Below, piece after piece: positions 1-10,600 of a stretch of 64,000 nt of DNA (within the stretch, counting starts at the first letter, position 1; the number at the start of each line of letters is the position of its first letter). Position numbers and translations under genes: made by a program. The notes under the pieces were generated by a model. The model did no database searches. It saw nothing but the letters and a program-made list of their open reading frames with translations, and was not told the DNA's origin. Source of the stretch: Aggregatibacter kilianii (GTDB taxonomy: Bacteria > Pseudomonadota > Gammaproteobacteria > Enterobacterales > Pasteurellaceae); contig NZ_NRCN01000001.1 in assembly GCF_003130255.1 (NCBI RefSeq), positions 1,668,501 through 1,732,500 of the forward strand, read 5' to 3'.

Positions 1-107
1 TCGTCAATTTTAACCGCACTTGGCGACAGGGTTTTATCTTCAAAAACGCCTACAATCAGGCAATCGGCAGATGAGTTTAGGGGGGCTTGTTGCGCGCTGT
101 ACTTCAT
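1..107 (-). CDS. pepA: PepA cytosol (leucyl) aminopeptidase, N-terminal fragment
   Basis: Only the first 35 codons lie in the window; the gene runs off the left edge. Read leftwards from the ATG at 107 the protein begins MKYSAQQAPLNSSADCLIVG, which resembles my memory of the Haemophilus PepA N-terminus (MKY..., then a short DCIVLGVYE-like strand). PepA is an M17 metallo-aminopeptidase that releases N-terminal residues from peptides; the catalytic domain is outside the window. It is divergent from lptF, the arrangement I know from H. influenzae and E. coli (pepA / lptF-lptG). A USS core lies inside the fragment near position 12. Confidence 0.75.
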   Translation of the reverse strand, partial: MKYSAQQAPLNSSADCLIVGVFEDKTLSPSAVKID

Positions 108-260
108 GTTTTCCTCGCTTATTTTTCTGTTTTCAATGTCAAAATTAGGGTATTATACGCTACCTATTATTTCGGGCTTATGCTTAATTTGCCCGTGTTG
201 TTAAACGAAACGAATTTAATCTCTTTTGCTTAAATTGCAAGAGAAAAAATAGGCAATAAC

Positions 261-1367
261 GTGATTTTAACCAGATATTTAACGAAAGAAGTTTTTAAAA
301 GCCAAATCGCGATTTTGTTCATTTTGCTGTTGATCTTTTTCTGTCAGCAGTTGGTGCGCGTGTTGGGTTCTGCGGCTAATGGACAAATTCCCGCCGATTT
401 GGTGTTTTCCTTGCTTGGGCTGGGTATGCCAACCATGGCGCAATTAATGTTGCCGCTTTGTTTGTTCATCGCCATTCTGTTGACGTTTGGGCGGTTATAC
501 GCAGAAAGTGAAATTACCGTCATGCGCGCTTGCGGTATTGGTCAACGTATTTTGGTTAAAATCGTGCTGATCCTTTCTTTATTTACTGCTGCCGTAGCTG
601 CCTACAATGCATTGTGGCTTACGCCGTGGGCGATTCACAAACAAATGGAAATTGTGGAAGAGGCGAAAGCCAATCCGAATATGGGGGCATTGTCCGCCGG
701 TCAATTTATGACAGCCAATAACAGCGATTTCGTTTTGTTCATTGATAACATTCAAGATAATCAAATCAATAACGTTTATGTATTCCAAACCCAACCCAAG
801 GGACATAGCAAGCCTTCCGTGATTGTGGCGGAAAAGGGCGAGTTAAAAGCGTTGCCGAACGGCGATCAGATCTTAAATCTGAAAAATAGTGACCGTTTTG
901 AAGGCACAGCGATTTTGCCTGATTTTCGCATTACGCATTTTGATGAATATCAAGCCTATTTAGGTCATAAAACCGTGACGGATGATATCGATGAGGCGGG
1001 TGAAATGGACATCATGCAATTGTGGAATGCCACCACACCGGCGATGAAAACCGAGTTTCATTGGCGCTTAACCTTGATTTTAGCCGTGCCGATAATGGCA
1101 TTGTTGGCGGTGCCGTTAAGCCGCGTGAACCCACGCCAAGGCCGATTTGCCAAAGTGTTGCCGGCGTTGTTGCTATATTTGATTTATTTCTTGTTACAAA
1201 GCTCGCTGAAGTCCGCCGGGGGCGCGGGCAAATTAGATGCGGCGTTTTTTATGCCACTAGTGAATATTGCCTTTTTCGCTTTAGCTATTTTCTTGAATAG
1301 TTGGAATAGTGCGTTTATGTATCGCATTCGTTATTCCTTTGGCAAACAAGAGGCAAAACAAGGATAA
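261..1367 (+). CDS. lptF: LptF, LPS export ABC transporter permease
   Basis: LptF is one of the two inner-membrane permeases of the LptB2FGC transporter that extracts lipopolysaccharide from the inner membrane and pushes it towards the LptA bridge. The 368-residue protein has the family layout: three N-terminal membrane segments (about residues 12-35, 52-78, 98-118), a large periplasmic beta-jellyroll (about 130-265), and three C-terminal segments (about 270-352). The start is the GTG at 261 (protein begins [10 protein letters not shown]), which matches the family N-terminus. lptG follows 5 bases after the stop, so the two are an operon. Family length is about 360 residues. Confidence 0.95.
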   Translation: MILTRYLTKEVFKSQIAILFILLLIFFCQQLVRVLGSAANGQIPADLVFSLLGLGMPTMAQLMLPLCLFIAILLTFGRLYAESEITVMRACGIGQRILVKIVLILSLFTAAVAAYNALWLTPWAIHKQMEIVEEAKANPNMGALSAGQFMTANNSDFVLFIDNIQDNQINNVYVFQTQPKGHSKPSVIVAEKGELKALPNGDQILNLKNSDRFEGTAILPDFRITHFDEYQAYLGHKTVTDDIDEAGEMDIMQLWNATTPAMKTEFHWRLTLILAVPIMALLAVPLSRVNPRQGRFAKVLPALLLYLIYFLLQSSLKSAGGAGKLDAAFFMPLVNIAFFALAIFLNSWNSAFMYRIRYSFGKQEAKQG

Positions 1368-1372
1368 ACGCT

Positions 1373-2440
1373 ATGAATACATTAGAACGCTATATCGGTA
1401 AAAGCATTTTAGGTACGATTTTTGCCACGTTATTCATGTTAGTAGGCTTATCTGCGATTATTAAATTTGTGGAGCAATTTCGTAGCGTGGGCAAGGGCAC
1501 TTACGACATTTTGCAAGCCGTTGCCTACACCGTATTAACCATGCCAAAAGACGTGGAAACCTTCTTCCCCATGGCAGCCTTATTGGGCGCGTTAATCGCT
1601 TTAGGTAATCTTGCCAGTCGCAGTGAGTTGGTGGTCATGCAAGCTTCCGGGTTTTCCCGTATGCAAATCGGCTTTGCCGTGATGAAAACCACCATTCCGT
1701 TGGTGTTATTGACGATGATTATTGGTGAATGGGGTATTCCGCAAACCGAACAGTTTGCCCGTGATATGCGTTCCAAAGCCATTTCAGGTGGCTCCATGTT
1801 ATCGGTGAAAAATGGCATTTGGGCGAAAGATGGCAACAACTTCGTGTATGTTCGCAATATTTCCGATGATGTGGAATTACATGATATTTATATTTACACC
1901 TTTAACGATCAACGTCGGTTGGAAAAACTAAAACACGCCAATCATGCCACCTTTAATAATGGCAAGTGGATGTTAAAACAAGTGAATGAATCCACAATCC
2001 AACCGGATAGTGTGAACACCATCAACCGCTTAAATGAAGAATGGAAAACCAATTTAACCCCTGACAAACTGGGTGTAGCATCCTTAAGACCAACGTCGTT
2101 ATCAATTTCCGGATTGTCCAGTTACATTACGTTCTTAAAAGAAACGGGGCAGGATTCGAAAAACTTCGAGTTAACCTACTGGCGCAAGTTGTTCCAACCG
2201 ATTTCCGTAGGCGTGATGATGATGTTGGCGCTGTCTTTTATTTTCGGCCCATTACGTAGTGTCACCGCCGGTGCACGGATTCTGATCGGAATTTGTTTTG
2301 GTTTCTTGTTCTATGTAGTAAACGAGTTGTTTGGTAAATTTAGCTTGGTTTACAACTCGACACCGTTAATCGGTGCGCTGATGCCGAGCATATTATTCTT
2401 GGCGATTACTTGGTGGCTATTGGCACGTAAGCGGAGTTAG
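1373..2440 (+). CDS. lptG: LptG, LPS export ABC transporter permease
   Basis: This is the partner permease of LptF in LptB2FG. The 355-residue protein begins MNTLERYIGK, has N-terminal membrane segments around residues 12-35, 55-80 and 100-120, a periplasmic jellyroll (about 135-265) and three C-terminal membrane segments (about 272-350, ending in WWLLARKRS). It starts 5 bases after the lptF stop, so translation is probably coupled. A hairpin terminator follows at about 2474. Confidence 0.95.
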   Translation: MNTLERYIGKSILGTIFATLFMLVGLSAIIKFVEQFRSVGKGTYDILQAVAYTVLTMPKDVETFFPMAALLGALIALGNLASRSELVVMQASGFSRMQIGFAVMKTTIPLVLLTMIIGEWGIPQTEQFARDMRSKAISGGSMLSVKNGIWAKDGNNFVYVRNISDDVELHDIYIYTFNDQRRLEKLKHANHATFNNGKWMLKQVNESTIQPDSVNTINRLNEEWKTNLTPDKLGVASLRPTSLSISGLSSYITFLKETGQDSKNFELTYWRKLFQPISVGVMMMLALSFIFGPLRSVTAGARILIGICFGFLFYVVNELFGKFSLVYNSTPLIGALMPSILFLAITWWLLARKRS

Positions 2441-2473
2441 GTCTAAAGTGCGGTCGTTTTTATAAACGTTTTT

Positions 2474-2501
2474 AAGCCCGTGAGACCGTCTCGGGCTTTT
2501 T
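2474..2501 (+). terminator. Rho-independent terminator after lptG
   Basis: An AGCCC...GGGCT stem extended by GAGA/TCTC (with a small bulge) is followed by a T run. It sits 34 bases after the lptG stop, just behind a USS core at 2446-2454, and separates lptFG from metF. Confidence 0.8.
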
Positions 2502-2607
2502 AATCAGCACATTAATCTTATTCATTCATTTAATGAAATATTTGAAATTGACACATACCCCATTTCTCTTTAATTTAAACCAATCTTCCAGACCGATTAA
2601 AATATGA

Positions 2608-3501
<894 letters not shown>

Positions 3502-3530
3502 TAAGCAGAAAATTAAAATCCTATGGATTC

Positions 3531-3575
3531 TGACCGCACTTTAAATGCTCCTTAATAAAGTGCGGTCATTTTTTT
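3531..3575 (+). terminator. USS-pair terminator between convergent metF and znuB
   Basis: Two inverted copies of the uptake signal (GACCGCACTTTA at 3532-3543 and TAAAGTGCGGTC at 3556-3567) form a 12-bp stem followed by a T run on the plus strand. It ends metF and may also serve znuB from the other side. Confidence 0.85.
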
Positions 3576-3583
3576 AGATGATT

Positions 3584-4369
3584 TTAGCTTTGCTCTTTTT
3601 TCAATAAAGAACATAAAAACAAGAAGGTGGAACAGATGACCACTGATGGGCCGGCGGCGGTGTCGTAATAGGCGGATAAGGTTAAGCCCATAGAAACGGC
3701 GATCATGCTGATGATACTGGCGATGATAACCATGCTTTCCGGTGTGCGGGCAAAGCGCTTGGCCGCTGCGGCAGGAATGATGAGCAAAGAGGTGATAATC
3801 AATGCGCCGACAAATTTCATGCTTAATGCAATGGTTAACGCCGTTAACACCATCAAAATAAAGCGCATTCTTTTCACGTTAATGCCTTCCACTTGCGCCA
3901 GTTCGGGACTGATGGTGGTTGAAATAAGCGGTTTCCAAAAATAGAATAATGTTGCAAGCACGATGACGGCACCAATGCCGATATAAATCAAATCTTCGTA
4001 GTTAATGGAAAGCAAATCACCGAATAAATACGACATTAAATCTACCCGCACATTTTGCAGTAAGCCTACTGTAACAACGCCGATTGAAAGACAGCTGTGC
4101 GCGATGATGCCAAGTAACGTATCGACGGAAAATTGCGTGTTGTTTTCCAACCAAACCATCGCAACGGAAAGCAATAGGGTCAGTATGAGAATGGCGATAT
4201 AAGGATTGATTTGCAGAAAAATACCCAGCGCTACGCCAAGTAGGGCGGAGTGGGATAGCGTATCACCAAAGTAAGCCATTTTACGCCAAACGACAAAAGC
4301 ACCGAGGGGCGCGGTGATGAGCGAAAGTATTATGCCTGTGAGCCAAGCGGGAAAAAGAATATCAAACAT
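3584..4369 (-). CDS. znuB: ZnuB, zinc ABC transporter permease
   Basis: This is the membrane permease of the high-affinity Zn(II) importer ZnuABC (ABC-3 family). The 261-residue protein is almost entirely hydrophobic, with about seven to eight membrane segments, and has the family motif GDTLSHSALLGVALG near residue 35. Its start lies 4 bases after the znuC stop, so znuC-znuB form one leftward unit. The binding protein znuA is not adjacent here; in H. influenzae it is also encoded elsewhere. A Mn/Fe permease of the same family is possible, but the neighbours (ZnuC with a His-rich tail, MepM) favour zinc. Confidence 0.9.
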   Translation of the reverse strand: MFDILFPAWLTGIILSLITAPLGAFVVWRKMAYFGDTLSHSALLGVALGIFLQINPYIAILILTLLLSVAMVWLENNTQFSVDTLLGIIAHSCLSIGVVTVGLLQNVRVDLMSYLFGDLLSINYEDLIYIGIGAVIVLATLFYFWKPLISTTISPELAQVEGINVKRMRFILMVLTALTIALSMKFVGALIITSLLIIPAAAAKRFARTPESMVIIASIISMIAVSMGLTLSAYYDTAAGPSVVICSTFLFLCSLLKKEQS

Positions 4370-4373
4370 AATG

Positions 4374-5153
4374 TTATCTTGAATGTGGTTCTTTAGGTTC
4401 TATGTTGCAAATATTGCCGTGCATATCATGACGGTGGTTATGGTGGTGGGTGTAAACCGCAATATTTTTAGAAAATTGATCACCGAAAAAGTGAATAAAC
4501 GTCGGGTCATTAGACACGGTTTCCGGTGTGCCTGCACAGCAAATATGCTGATTTATACAAAGCACTTCATTGGTATCCGCCATGACAATATGTAAGTCGT
4601 GGGACACCATTAAAATCGCGCAATTAAGTCGCTTTTGGGTTTGGTGGATCAGTTGGTAGAGTTCCGCCTGACCGGTCATATCCACGCCTTGAGTCGGCTC
4701 ATCTAAGACCAATAAATTCGGTTTATTTAAAATAGCACGAGCCAATAATACCCGTTGCATTTCACCGCCGGAGAGCTTTTGCATACTGTTATGCATGAGA
4801 TGAGTGATGGACAATAACGCCATTGTTTCCTGAATATCTTGCTGACTGATGCTTTTTTTTAGGGATAAAAATTTCTCAACAGTGATAGGAAGATTGTGAT
4901 CCAAATGGATTTTCTGTGGCACATAACCAATACGAATGTGTTTGTTATAAATCACTTTGCCGGATGTAGGTTGTTGTAGTTTAAGCAACACTTTTAACAA
5001 GGTCGATTTTCCCCCGCCGTTTGGGCCGACAATAGTAATGATGGAATTGGGGTAAATCGTCAGATTAATGTTGCTTAATGCGACTTGTTGGCCGTATTTT
5101 ACATTAATATTTTTTAATTCGACTAAGGGTAATTTGATTGCATGAATTTGCAT
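4374..5153 (-). CDS. znuC: ZnuC, zinc ABC transporter ATP-binding protein
   Basis: This is the ATPase of the ZnuABC zinc importer. The 259-residue protein shows Walker [10 protein letters not shown] (residues 43-51), the signature LSGGE (127-131) and Walker B LLVLDEP (147-153). The C-terminus carries a His-rich tail ([10 protein letters not shown], about residues 237-246) that could bind Zn. It is divergent from mepM, an arrangement shared with H. influenzae and E. coli. Start: ATG at 5153. Confidence 0.93.
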   Translation of the reverse strand: MQIHAIKLPLVELKNINVKYGQQVALSNINLTIYPNSIITIVGPNGGGKSTLLKVLLKLQQPTSGKVIYNKHIRIGYVPQKIHLDHNLPITVEKFLSLKKSISQQDIQETMALLSITHLMHNSMQKLSGGEMQRVLLARAILNKPNLLVLDEPTQGVDMTGQAELYQLIHQTQKRLNCAILMVSHDLHIVMADTNEVLCINQHICCAGTPETVSNDPTFIHFFGDQFSKNIAVYTHHHNHRHDMHGNICNIEPKEPHSR

Positions 5154-5344
5154 TATTTTTGTTCTGTTGGGGAAAAATTGCGCTAAAAATAACTTATTTT
5201 TTGCAGTTTAACAAGTTGAACGCAAATTTATGTGTATAATTGCCGCATTTGTTTGGAATTTATCATTTTCTGCTGAATTTTTTAAAGTTTGCTTGGTCAT
5301 AAATAAACTTAAAGCCGTCATCCGTTGTAAAGGGAACCAAAGTA
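5154..5344. promoter_or_regulatory. Divergent control region znuCB / mepM
   Basis: This 191-base AT-rich region lies between two divergent operons. A strong -10 (TATAAT, 5235-5240) points towards mepM, but I could not place a well-spaced -35. A Zur site would be expected from the znu family; I did not find a clear palindrome of that type. Confidence 0.4.
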
Positions 5345-6877
5345 GTGCAACACGTAAAACTAGCAAGAGATCGTCGTAAAAGAAAATCGCGCATTAAAGC
5401 GCTTATTTTCTTTATTGCGCTTTTTTCTATTTTTACCGGTTTTTTCCTGCATTTAAACGATACTGCTTCCGATAAAATCGATGAAGTTAATAATCCGATT
5501 TATTCCAATCAGCCGATAAAAAACGATGGTTTTGTCGATGCGAAAGACCAATTCCAAGATATTCTATCCGATGAGCTTTATCCTGCCTCCGCCTATACCA
5601 TGTCATTTGCAAACGAGGCGTATCATGAAGCGCAAATCTTAGCTGACACTGTTGGCATTATCACTATTGATAATAATGCGACATCTTATAATGATGACGT
5701 CGGCGAAGATGACGAAGTGGAAGAAGTGAAAACCCATGATGAGTTAGATGAATTAGATAAACTGCCGGATGCCGCAAAAGATGCGGTCGCCAATATTTTA
5801 GATGTGGCAGATCAGGCGATTCGCATTAAAGATCAATTCAGTCACACTGTAGTGAAAGACGATACATTAAAAGACGTGTTGGAATTATCCGGTTTGGATA
5901 GTAGCACCAGCAAGCAGTTAATCGCTTCTTATCCCGAGTTGAAACATTTACAGGCCGGGCAACAGTTCTACTGGATTTTAAACAACGACGGTGAGTTGGA
6001 ATATTTAAACTGGCTGGTTTCGCAGAAGAAAGAACATATCTATGAATTACAGGCAAGCGGGCAGTTCAAGCGCCAAATTGTTGAGAAGAAAAGCGTGTGG
6101 AAACGTGAGGTCTTGCGTGGCGAAATGGAGTCCTCTTTCGTTAACAGTTTGAAAAAATTAGGGTTAGATAACCGCCAGATTTATCAATTATTCTCTGCCT
6201 TGCAGTGGCAGGTGAGCCTTAAACAATTGAAGAAAGACACGAAAATCTCCGTTTTAGTTTCTCGTGAATATTTGGAAGACAAGCTTACCGGTCAAGGAAA
6301 CGTTGAGGCTATCCACATTATAAGCGGCGGCAAGAGTTATTACGCCATTCAAGCCAGCAACGGTCGTTATTATAATCGCCAAGGGGAAACCTTAGGCAAA
6401 GGCTTCTCACGTTACCCATTACAACGTCAGGCACGTATTTCCTCGCCATTTAACCCGCGCCGTCGCCACCCGATCACCGGTCGAATTGCGCCGCACAAAG
6501 GCGTGGATTTTGCCATGCCGACAGGTACACCGGTAATAGCGCCGGCAGATGGTACGGTAGAAAAAATCGCTTATCAGGCTTACGGTGCGGGACGCTACAT
6601 TGTGATCCGCCATTCCCGTGAATACCAAACCGTGTATATGCACTTAAGCCGCCCACTGGTGAAAGCTGGGCAATCTGTTAAGAAAGGTGAGCGCATTGCG
6701 TTATCAGGCAATACCGGAGGTTCAACCGGTCCGCACTTGCACTATGAATTCCACATTAACGGTCGCCCGGTTAACCCGTTGACCGTGAAACTACCGGGTG
6801 GTAGTAGCGGAATGGACACTGCCGAGCGTAAAGCCTTCCTCGTGAAAGCCAGTGAAGCCGAACGTTTGTTGAAATAA
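5345..6877 (+). CDS. mepM: MepM-like murein DD-endopeptidase (M23)
   Basis: This is an M23 (LytM) Zn-metallopeptidase that cleaves D-Ala-mDAP cross-bridges so that new peptidoglycan can be inserted. The 510-residue protein has a basic N-terminus and one membrane anchor (about residues 18-36), an acidic linker (about 60-150), a LysM/OapA-like segment (about 165-230), and a C-terminal LytM domain with HxxxD (His384, Asp388) and HxH (His464, His466). The start is GTG at 5345. It is about 70 residues longer than E. coli MepM (about 440), mostly from the acidic linker. The gene ends in a USS-pair terminator. Confidence 0.92.
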   Translation: MQHVKLARDRRKRKSRIKALIFFIALFSIFTGFFLHLNDTASDKIDEVNNPIYSNQPIKNDGFVDAKDQFQDILSDELYPASAYTMSFANEAYHEAQILADTVGIITIDNNATSYNDDVGEDDEVEEVKTHDELDELDKLPDAAKDAVANILDVADQAIRIKDQFSHTVVKDDTLKDVLELSGLDSSTSKQLIASYPELKHLQAGQQFYWILNNDGELEYLNWLVSQKKEHIYELQASGQFKRQIVEKKSVWKREVLRGEMESSFVNSLKKLGLDNRQIYQLFSALQWQVSLKQLKKDTKISVLVSREYLEDKLTGQGNVEAIHIISGGKSYYAIQASNGRYYNRQGETLGKGFSRYPLQRQARISSPFNPRRRHPITGRIAPHKGVDFAMPTGTPVIAPADGTVEKIAYQAYGAGRYIVIRHSREYQTVYMHLSRPLVKAGQSVKKGERIALSGNTGGSTGPHLHYEFHINGRPVNPLTVKLPGGSSGMDTAERKAFLVKASEAERLLK

Positions 6878-6897
6878 CCCGTCATTAAAAACAGCGC

Positions 6898-6948
6898 TAA
6901 AAATAACCGCACTTTGAACGCAATATTCAAAAGTGCGGTTATTTTTTT
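6898..6948 (+). terminator. USS-pair terminator after mepM
   Basis: Inverted USS copies (AATAACCGCACTTTGAA and TTCAAAAGTGCGGTTATT) form a long stem at about 6901-6943 followed by seven Ts. It is placed 21 bases after the mepM stop. Confidence 0.9.
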
Positions 6949-7093
6949 ATGTGTTTTTAAAGGCTGGACTAGGTAGCCATTTTCAAAATGATTATGTCGA
7001 TACCTGAAAAATCCATCGATGCAAATCATAACGCCGACAAGAGCTTCATGTGCGTTATGCTCAGTTGCCCTGCGGCTAATTACATTCTAGATT

Positions 7094-7240
7094 TTACTGG
7101 TTTACCCCAAAGGTTTTGGTGGCTTTGTCGTATTTCAAACCGGAGTGGGAACCTTCGGAACCGTTGAAGTAAATGTCTTTTGGTTGGGAGCAAGCGGTGA
7201 GAGTTAAAATACCCGCCAAGAGAAGAAGTAGTTTTTTCAT
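7094..7240 (-). CDS. Small predicted lipoprotein (48 residues)
   Basis: Reading leftwards from the ATG at 7240 gives a 48-residue protein. It starts MKKLLLLLAG, has a lipobox LTAC with Cys at residue 17, and a mature part of 32 residues beginning CSQPKDIYFNGSEG and ending TFGVNQ. The Lys-Lys start, hydrophobic core and lipobox are the lipoprotein signal. An AAAGGTATCTC stretch precedes the ATG. I recognise it only as a small Pasteurellaceae-type lipoprotein and assign no function. Between it and the mepM terminator (6950-7093) I see no gene. Confidence 0.7.
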   Translation of the reverse strand: MKKLLLLLAGILTLTACSQPKDIYFNGSEGSHSGLKYDKATKTFGVNQ

Positions 7241-7397
7241 GAGATACCTTTAGTTTTTAGATTATTAGATTTAATGTGGCGCGATTATAGCATATCAACA
7301 TCAAATTCGTTTAATTTCCGGAGGTCCTTTTTATAGTAGATGTTCCGCCGACTAAATAAGGCTATAATTTGCCTTGATATTTTACGGAGAAGGAATG

Positions 7398-7886
7398 ATG
7401 TCGGAAAAAACATTTGAAAAACTGACCGCACTTTTAGACCAAAATCAGGCTCGTTATCGGGTGGTAGAGCATTCGTCGGTAGGCAAATCGGAGGACGTTG
7501 CGAAAATTCGTGGTACGCAAATCGGCCAGGGGGCGAAAGCGTTGGTTTGTACTTTGAAAGGTAATGGTGTGAAACAAACTATTTTGGCTGTCTTGCCGGC
7601 GGATCAACAGGCGGATTTAGACAAAATTGCTGCGAATTTTGGCGCAAAGAAAGCCTCTTTATCCAGCCCTGCGGAGGTGTCTGTACTTACAGATTGTGTA
7701 TTTGGCGCTATTCCGCCTTTTAGTTTTCATGAGAATTTATTGCTCATTGCTGATCCGAGTTTATTACAACGTTATGATGAATTGGCATTTAACGCAGGTA
7801 CGCTCGAATGTTCGGTGATTTTAAACACTGCGGATTATGCGCGCATTGCGCAACCACGGTTAGTAGAATTTATTCGGAAGGATTAA
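7398..7886 (+). CDS. yeaK: YeaK-like YbaK/ProX-domain protein, mischarged aminoacyl-tRNA deacylase
   Basis: This is a free-standing editing-domain protein of the YbaK/ProRS-INS superfamily. E. coli YeaK hydrolyses mischarged tRNA, with Ser-tRNA reported as substrate. Family motifs visible are GQGAKALVC, VLPADQQADL and FGAIPPFSFH, and the alignment with my memory of YeaK is nearly end to end. I chose the ATG at 7398 (MSEKTFEKL) because a GGAG lies at 7386-7389; an ATG at 7395 is possible. An upstream in-frame TTG (7374) would start almost at the promoter -10 (TATAAT 7363-7368) and is unlikely. Expected length about 165 residues; here 162. Confidence 0.88.
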   Translation: MSEKTFEKLTALLDQNQARYRVVEHSSVGKSEDVAKIRGTQIGQGAKALVCTLKGNGVKQTILAVLPADQQADLDKIAANFGAKKASLSSPAEVSVLTDCVFGAIPPFSFHENLLLIADPSLLQRYDELAFNAGTLECSVILNTADYARIAQPRLVEFIRKD

Positions 7887-7898
7887 TTGGAATAAAGC

Positions 7899-7929
7899 AA
7901 AAAGGCTTAGATTTTTCTAAGCCTTTTTA
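7899..7929. terminator. Bidirectional terminator between yeaK and prs
   Basis: A 10-bp stem AAAGGCTTAG/CTAAGCCTTT is flanked by A and T runs, so it can serve both convergent genes. A USS follows at about 7936. Confidence 0.85.
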
Positions 7930-7969
7930 TGTTTTAAAGTGCGGTCGATTTTTCGAGTGTTTTTTTGGT

Positions 7970-8920
7970 TTACTCGTTAAACATCGCAGAAATGGATTCT
8001 TCGTTGCTGATACGGCGAATAGCTTCGGCAAGCATACCGGAAAGTGTGAGTGAGCGCACTTTGCCAAGGGCTTTGATTTCTGCTGAAAGCGGGATGGTGT
8101 CGGTGACAACTACTTCATCGAGCGCATCGCTGGCAATATGTTTCGCTGCGGAGCCGGAGAAGACGGCATGGGTGGCATAGGCAAATACGCGTTTTGCGCC
8201 ACGTTCTTTTAAGGCTTCTGCCGCTTTGCATAAGGTGCCGCCGGTGTCGATCATGTCATCAACCAAAATGCAGTCGCGATCAGCTACATCACCGATAATG
8301 TGCATGACTTGGGAGACATTGGCACGCGGACGACGTTTGTCGATAATTGCCATGTCGGTGTCGTTTAATAATTTGGCTACTGCGCGGGCGCGAACCACAC
8401 CGCCGATATCCGGAGAAACGACGATTGGGTTGACCAAGTCGGTTTTCTTTAAAATGTCATCAATTAATACCGGAGAACCGAACACGTTATCTACCGGCAC
8501 ATCAAAGAAACCTTGGATTTGTTCTGCGTGTAAATCGCAAGTTAACACGCGGTCAACGCCGACACTGGATAAGAAGTCGGCAACCACTTTAGCGGTGATC
8601 GGTACACGGGCGGAACGAACACGACGATCTTGGCGGGCATAGCCGAAATAAGGAATCACAGCGGTGATACGACCGGCAGAGGCGCGGCGTAAGGCATCAA
8701 CCATCACTAGTAATTCCATTAAATTGTCGTTGGTTGGTGCGCAGGTGGATTGGATGATAAATACATCGCTACCACGCACGTTTTCGTTGATTTGCACTTG
8801 CACTTCACCGTCACTGAAACGACCAACAGTGGCATTACCTAATGACGTGAATAAACGCTCGGAAATGCGTTTGGCGAGTTCCGGTGTCGCGTTACCGGTG
8901 AAGAGTTTAATATCTGGCAT
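7970..8920 (-). CDS. prs: Prs, ribose-phosphate pyrophosphokinase
   Basis: Prs makes PRPP from ribose-5-phosphate and ATP, feeding nucleotide, His, Trp and NAD synthesis. The 316-residue protein matches the usual 315. Visible motifs are the PRPP-binding loop [10 protein letters not shown] (about residue 218), [11 protein letters not shown] (about 128) and [20 protein letters not shown] near residue 54. It is the last gene of the leftward block lolB-ispE-prs, which has the same order in E. coli. Confidence 0.97.
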   Translation of the reverse strand: MPDIKLFTGNATPELAKRISERLFTSLGNATVGRFSDGEVQVQINENVRGSDVFIIQSTCAPTNDNLMELLVMVDALRRASAGRITAVIPYFGYARQDRRVRSARVPITAKVVADFLSSVGVDRVLTCDLHAEQIQGFFDVPVDNVFGSPVLIDDILKKTDLVNPIVVSPDIGGVVRARAVAKLLNDTDMAIIDKRRPRANVSQVMHIIGDVADRDCILVDDMIDTGGTLCKAAEALKERGAKRVFAYATHAVFSGSAAKHIASDALDEVVVTDTIPLSAEIKALGKVRSLTLSGMLAEAIRRISNEESISAMFNE

Positions 8921-8959
8921 TGTAAGTTAGACCTCAGGAGTTAGATGATTAAATAAGTG

Positions 8960-9886
8960 TTAACGGATTAAGCCGGATAAATTTTCAACATTTATGCGTT
9001 GTAGCATTGCATGTAATGGAGAAAGGTTTAATCCTTTTGCAACAAAACTAAAGCAATTTTTGGGCTTTGCCTGTAGAACCAATTGAGCGGATTGTTCATC
9101 GTTAAATTCCGCAAAAACACAAGCGCCGGTTCCGGTTAGCCTAGCTGGTGCATATTCTACCAACCAGTTAAGTAGTTCTTCAACCTCTGAATAGTGATCC
9201 CGGACAACTTTTTCGCAATCGTTTGCGTATTTTTCTTGAAGTAATTGCTGTAATGGTTTCTTTGGCGTATTACGCGGTAAATCAGGATCGGAGAACACGA
9301 CAGCGGTGGAGATCGAGACATTGGGTTTTAATACCAAATACCATTTCTCCGGTGCCTCGCAATAGGTAATTTGCTCGCCGACACCTTCTGCAAAAGCAGC
9401 TTTACCATGCACGAAAATCGGTACATCGGCGCCTAACATGAGGCCTAATTTTGCTAATTCTTCGGTCGTTAAGCCTGTTTTCCATAAATAATTTAATGCC
9501 ACTAAGGCGGTTGCCGCATTGGAAGAACCACCGCCAACGCCACCGCCGATAGGCAGAATTTTATCTAATTCGAGGTCGGCACCAAGAGGAGTATTGGTAT
9601 GTTGTTGGAGCAAGGTTGCCGCGCGATAAATTAAGTTATCTTCTACTTTTAAATCGGCAATGGACGAAATTAAATTGATTTTGCCATCATCACGCACCTT
9701 GATATGTAGCCAATCACCGAAATCCAAAAACTGAAACAGCGTTTGTAACTCGTGGTAGCCATCGGGGCGTTTGCCGTTGATGTATAAGAAAAGATTTAAT
9801 TTGGCGGGGCAAGGAAAGCGCAAACTATGAGCGCCTTCCGATGAGCTGGTAGATAAAAGTGCGGTAGAAAATTGGTATGTTTTCAT
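8960..9886 (-). CDS. ispE: IspE, 4-diphosphocytidyl-2-C-methyl-D-erythritol kinase
   Basis: IspE is the GHMP kinase of the MEP isoprenoid pathway. The 308-residue protein contains [10 protein letters not shown] (residues 27-36), the glycine-rich ATP loop [17 protein letters not shown] (112-128) and [12 protein letters not shown] with the conserved Asp. About 20 residues precede the usual start (family about 285-310). It lies 3 bases from lolB and 39 bases upstream of prs. A USS core falls in the N-terminal coding part (about 9858). Confidence 0.95.
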   Translation of the reverse strand: MKTYQFSTALLSTSSSEGAHSLRFPCPAKLNLFLYINGKRPDGYHELQTLFQFLDFGDWLHIKVRDDGKINLISSIADLKVEDNLIYRAATLLQQHTNTPLGADLELDKILPIGGGVGGGSSNAATALVALNYLWKTGLTTEELAKLGLMLGADVPIFVHGKAAFAEGVGEQITYCEAPEKWYLVLKPNVSISTAVVFSDPDLPRNTPKKPLQQLLQEKYANDCEKVVRDHYSEVEELLNWLVEYAPARLTGTGACVFAEFNDEQSAQLVLQAKPKNCFSFVAKGLNLSPLHAMLQRINVENLSGLIR

Positions 9887-9889
9887 GCC

Positions 9890-10516
9890 TTAGAATTTCC
9901 ATTCATCTACACGGATTTTCAGTGTTTGTCCGTCAGTCTTCAGTAAGATACTTTCCGGCATCGGCGGTTGACGGTTAGTTTGATAAGACAAATAATCCGC
10001 CGTCCAAGTTTTGCCGTCGAAGACATGGCTGAAAGAGGCTAACAGGTGATTTTCGCCCACTTGATAATCATCGTTATCTTTCGGTTGGCCTTTTAACCAA
10101 AAAGCAAATTGCTCCAACGGGAAGTCCATGCCGATAATTTCGCGCAACAACATTTGAGCATCCTCCGCAGAACGCTGACGGCCTTTGTTGTCGGAAATGG
10201 TCATGCCTTTGGCATGCATTTGAATTTGCAGGGTTTCACTGCTGATAGTGGAATACAATTTCAACGTATAATTTTGCGGGTTATTGTATTGCCAATCAAA
10301 ACGGGTGGAAAAACGTTCTTTGGTGCTGATATAACCAAGCTGCCCTAAGGCTTGATAACCTTTAATTTGCTTGATTTGTTGTAAGTGTTGCTGCCAAGTC
10401 GGATCGGTTTTTTCGATATATTTTACATCGGTCGGGCGTTGTTGATCAGTGACTACACAGCCGCTTAATAATAAGCCCGCGAACAAAAGCCAAAAGTAAG
10501 AGATTAAATTTTTCAT
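9890..10516 (-). CDS. lolB: LolB, outer-membrane lipoprotein receptor
   Basis: LolB accepts lipoproteins from LolA and inserts them into the outer membrane (compare lolA in this window). I start it at the ATG at 10516 (MKNLISYFWL); an upstream TTG at 10522 is less likely. The signal peptide ends in the lipobox LLSGC with Cys20, so LolB is itself a lipoprotein. The body is a LolA/LolB beta-barrel half (WQQHLQQIKQIKGYQALGQL, then FDWQY and KLYSTIS). Length 208 residues, typical. It is directly followed by ispE. Confidence 0.95.
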   Translation of the reverse strand: MKNLISYFWLLFAGLLLSGCVVTDQQRPTDVKYIEKTDPTWQQHLQQIKQIKGYQALGQLGYISTKERFSTRFDWQYNNPQNYTLKLYSTISSETLQIQMHAKGMTISDNKGRQRSAEDAQMLLREIIGMDFPLEQFAFWLKGQPKDNDDYQVGENHLLASFSHVFDGKTWTADYLSYQTNRQPPMPESILLKTDGQTLKIRVDEWKF

Positions 10517-10600
10517 AAGCAATGATTCATCCTGAAAAAGTGGGAGTATTTTACGCGTCCCTGTGGGTGGAGTAAATAATTCTTCCTAAATAGCCTGCGG

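Noticed and set aside
6742-7029. 95-codon frame on the minus strand overlapping the end of mepM
   Set aside because: It is mostly antisense to mepM and crosses its terminator; no ribosome site.
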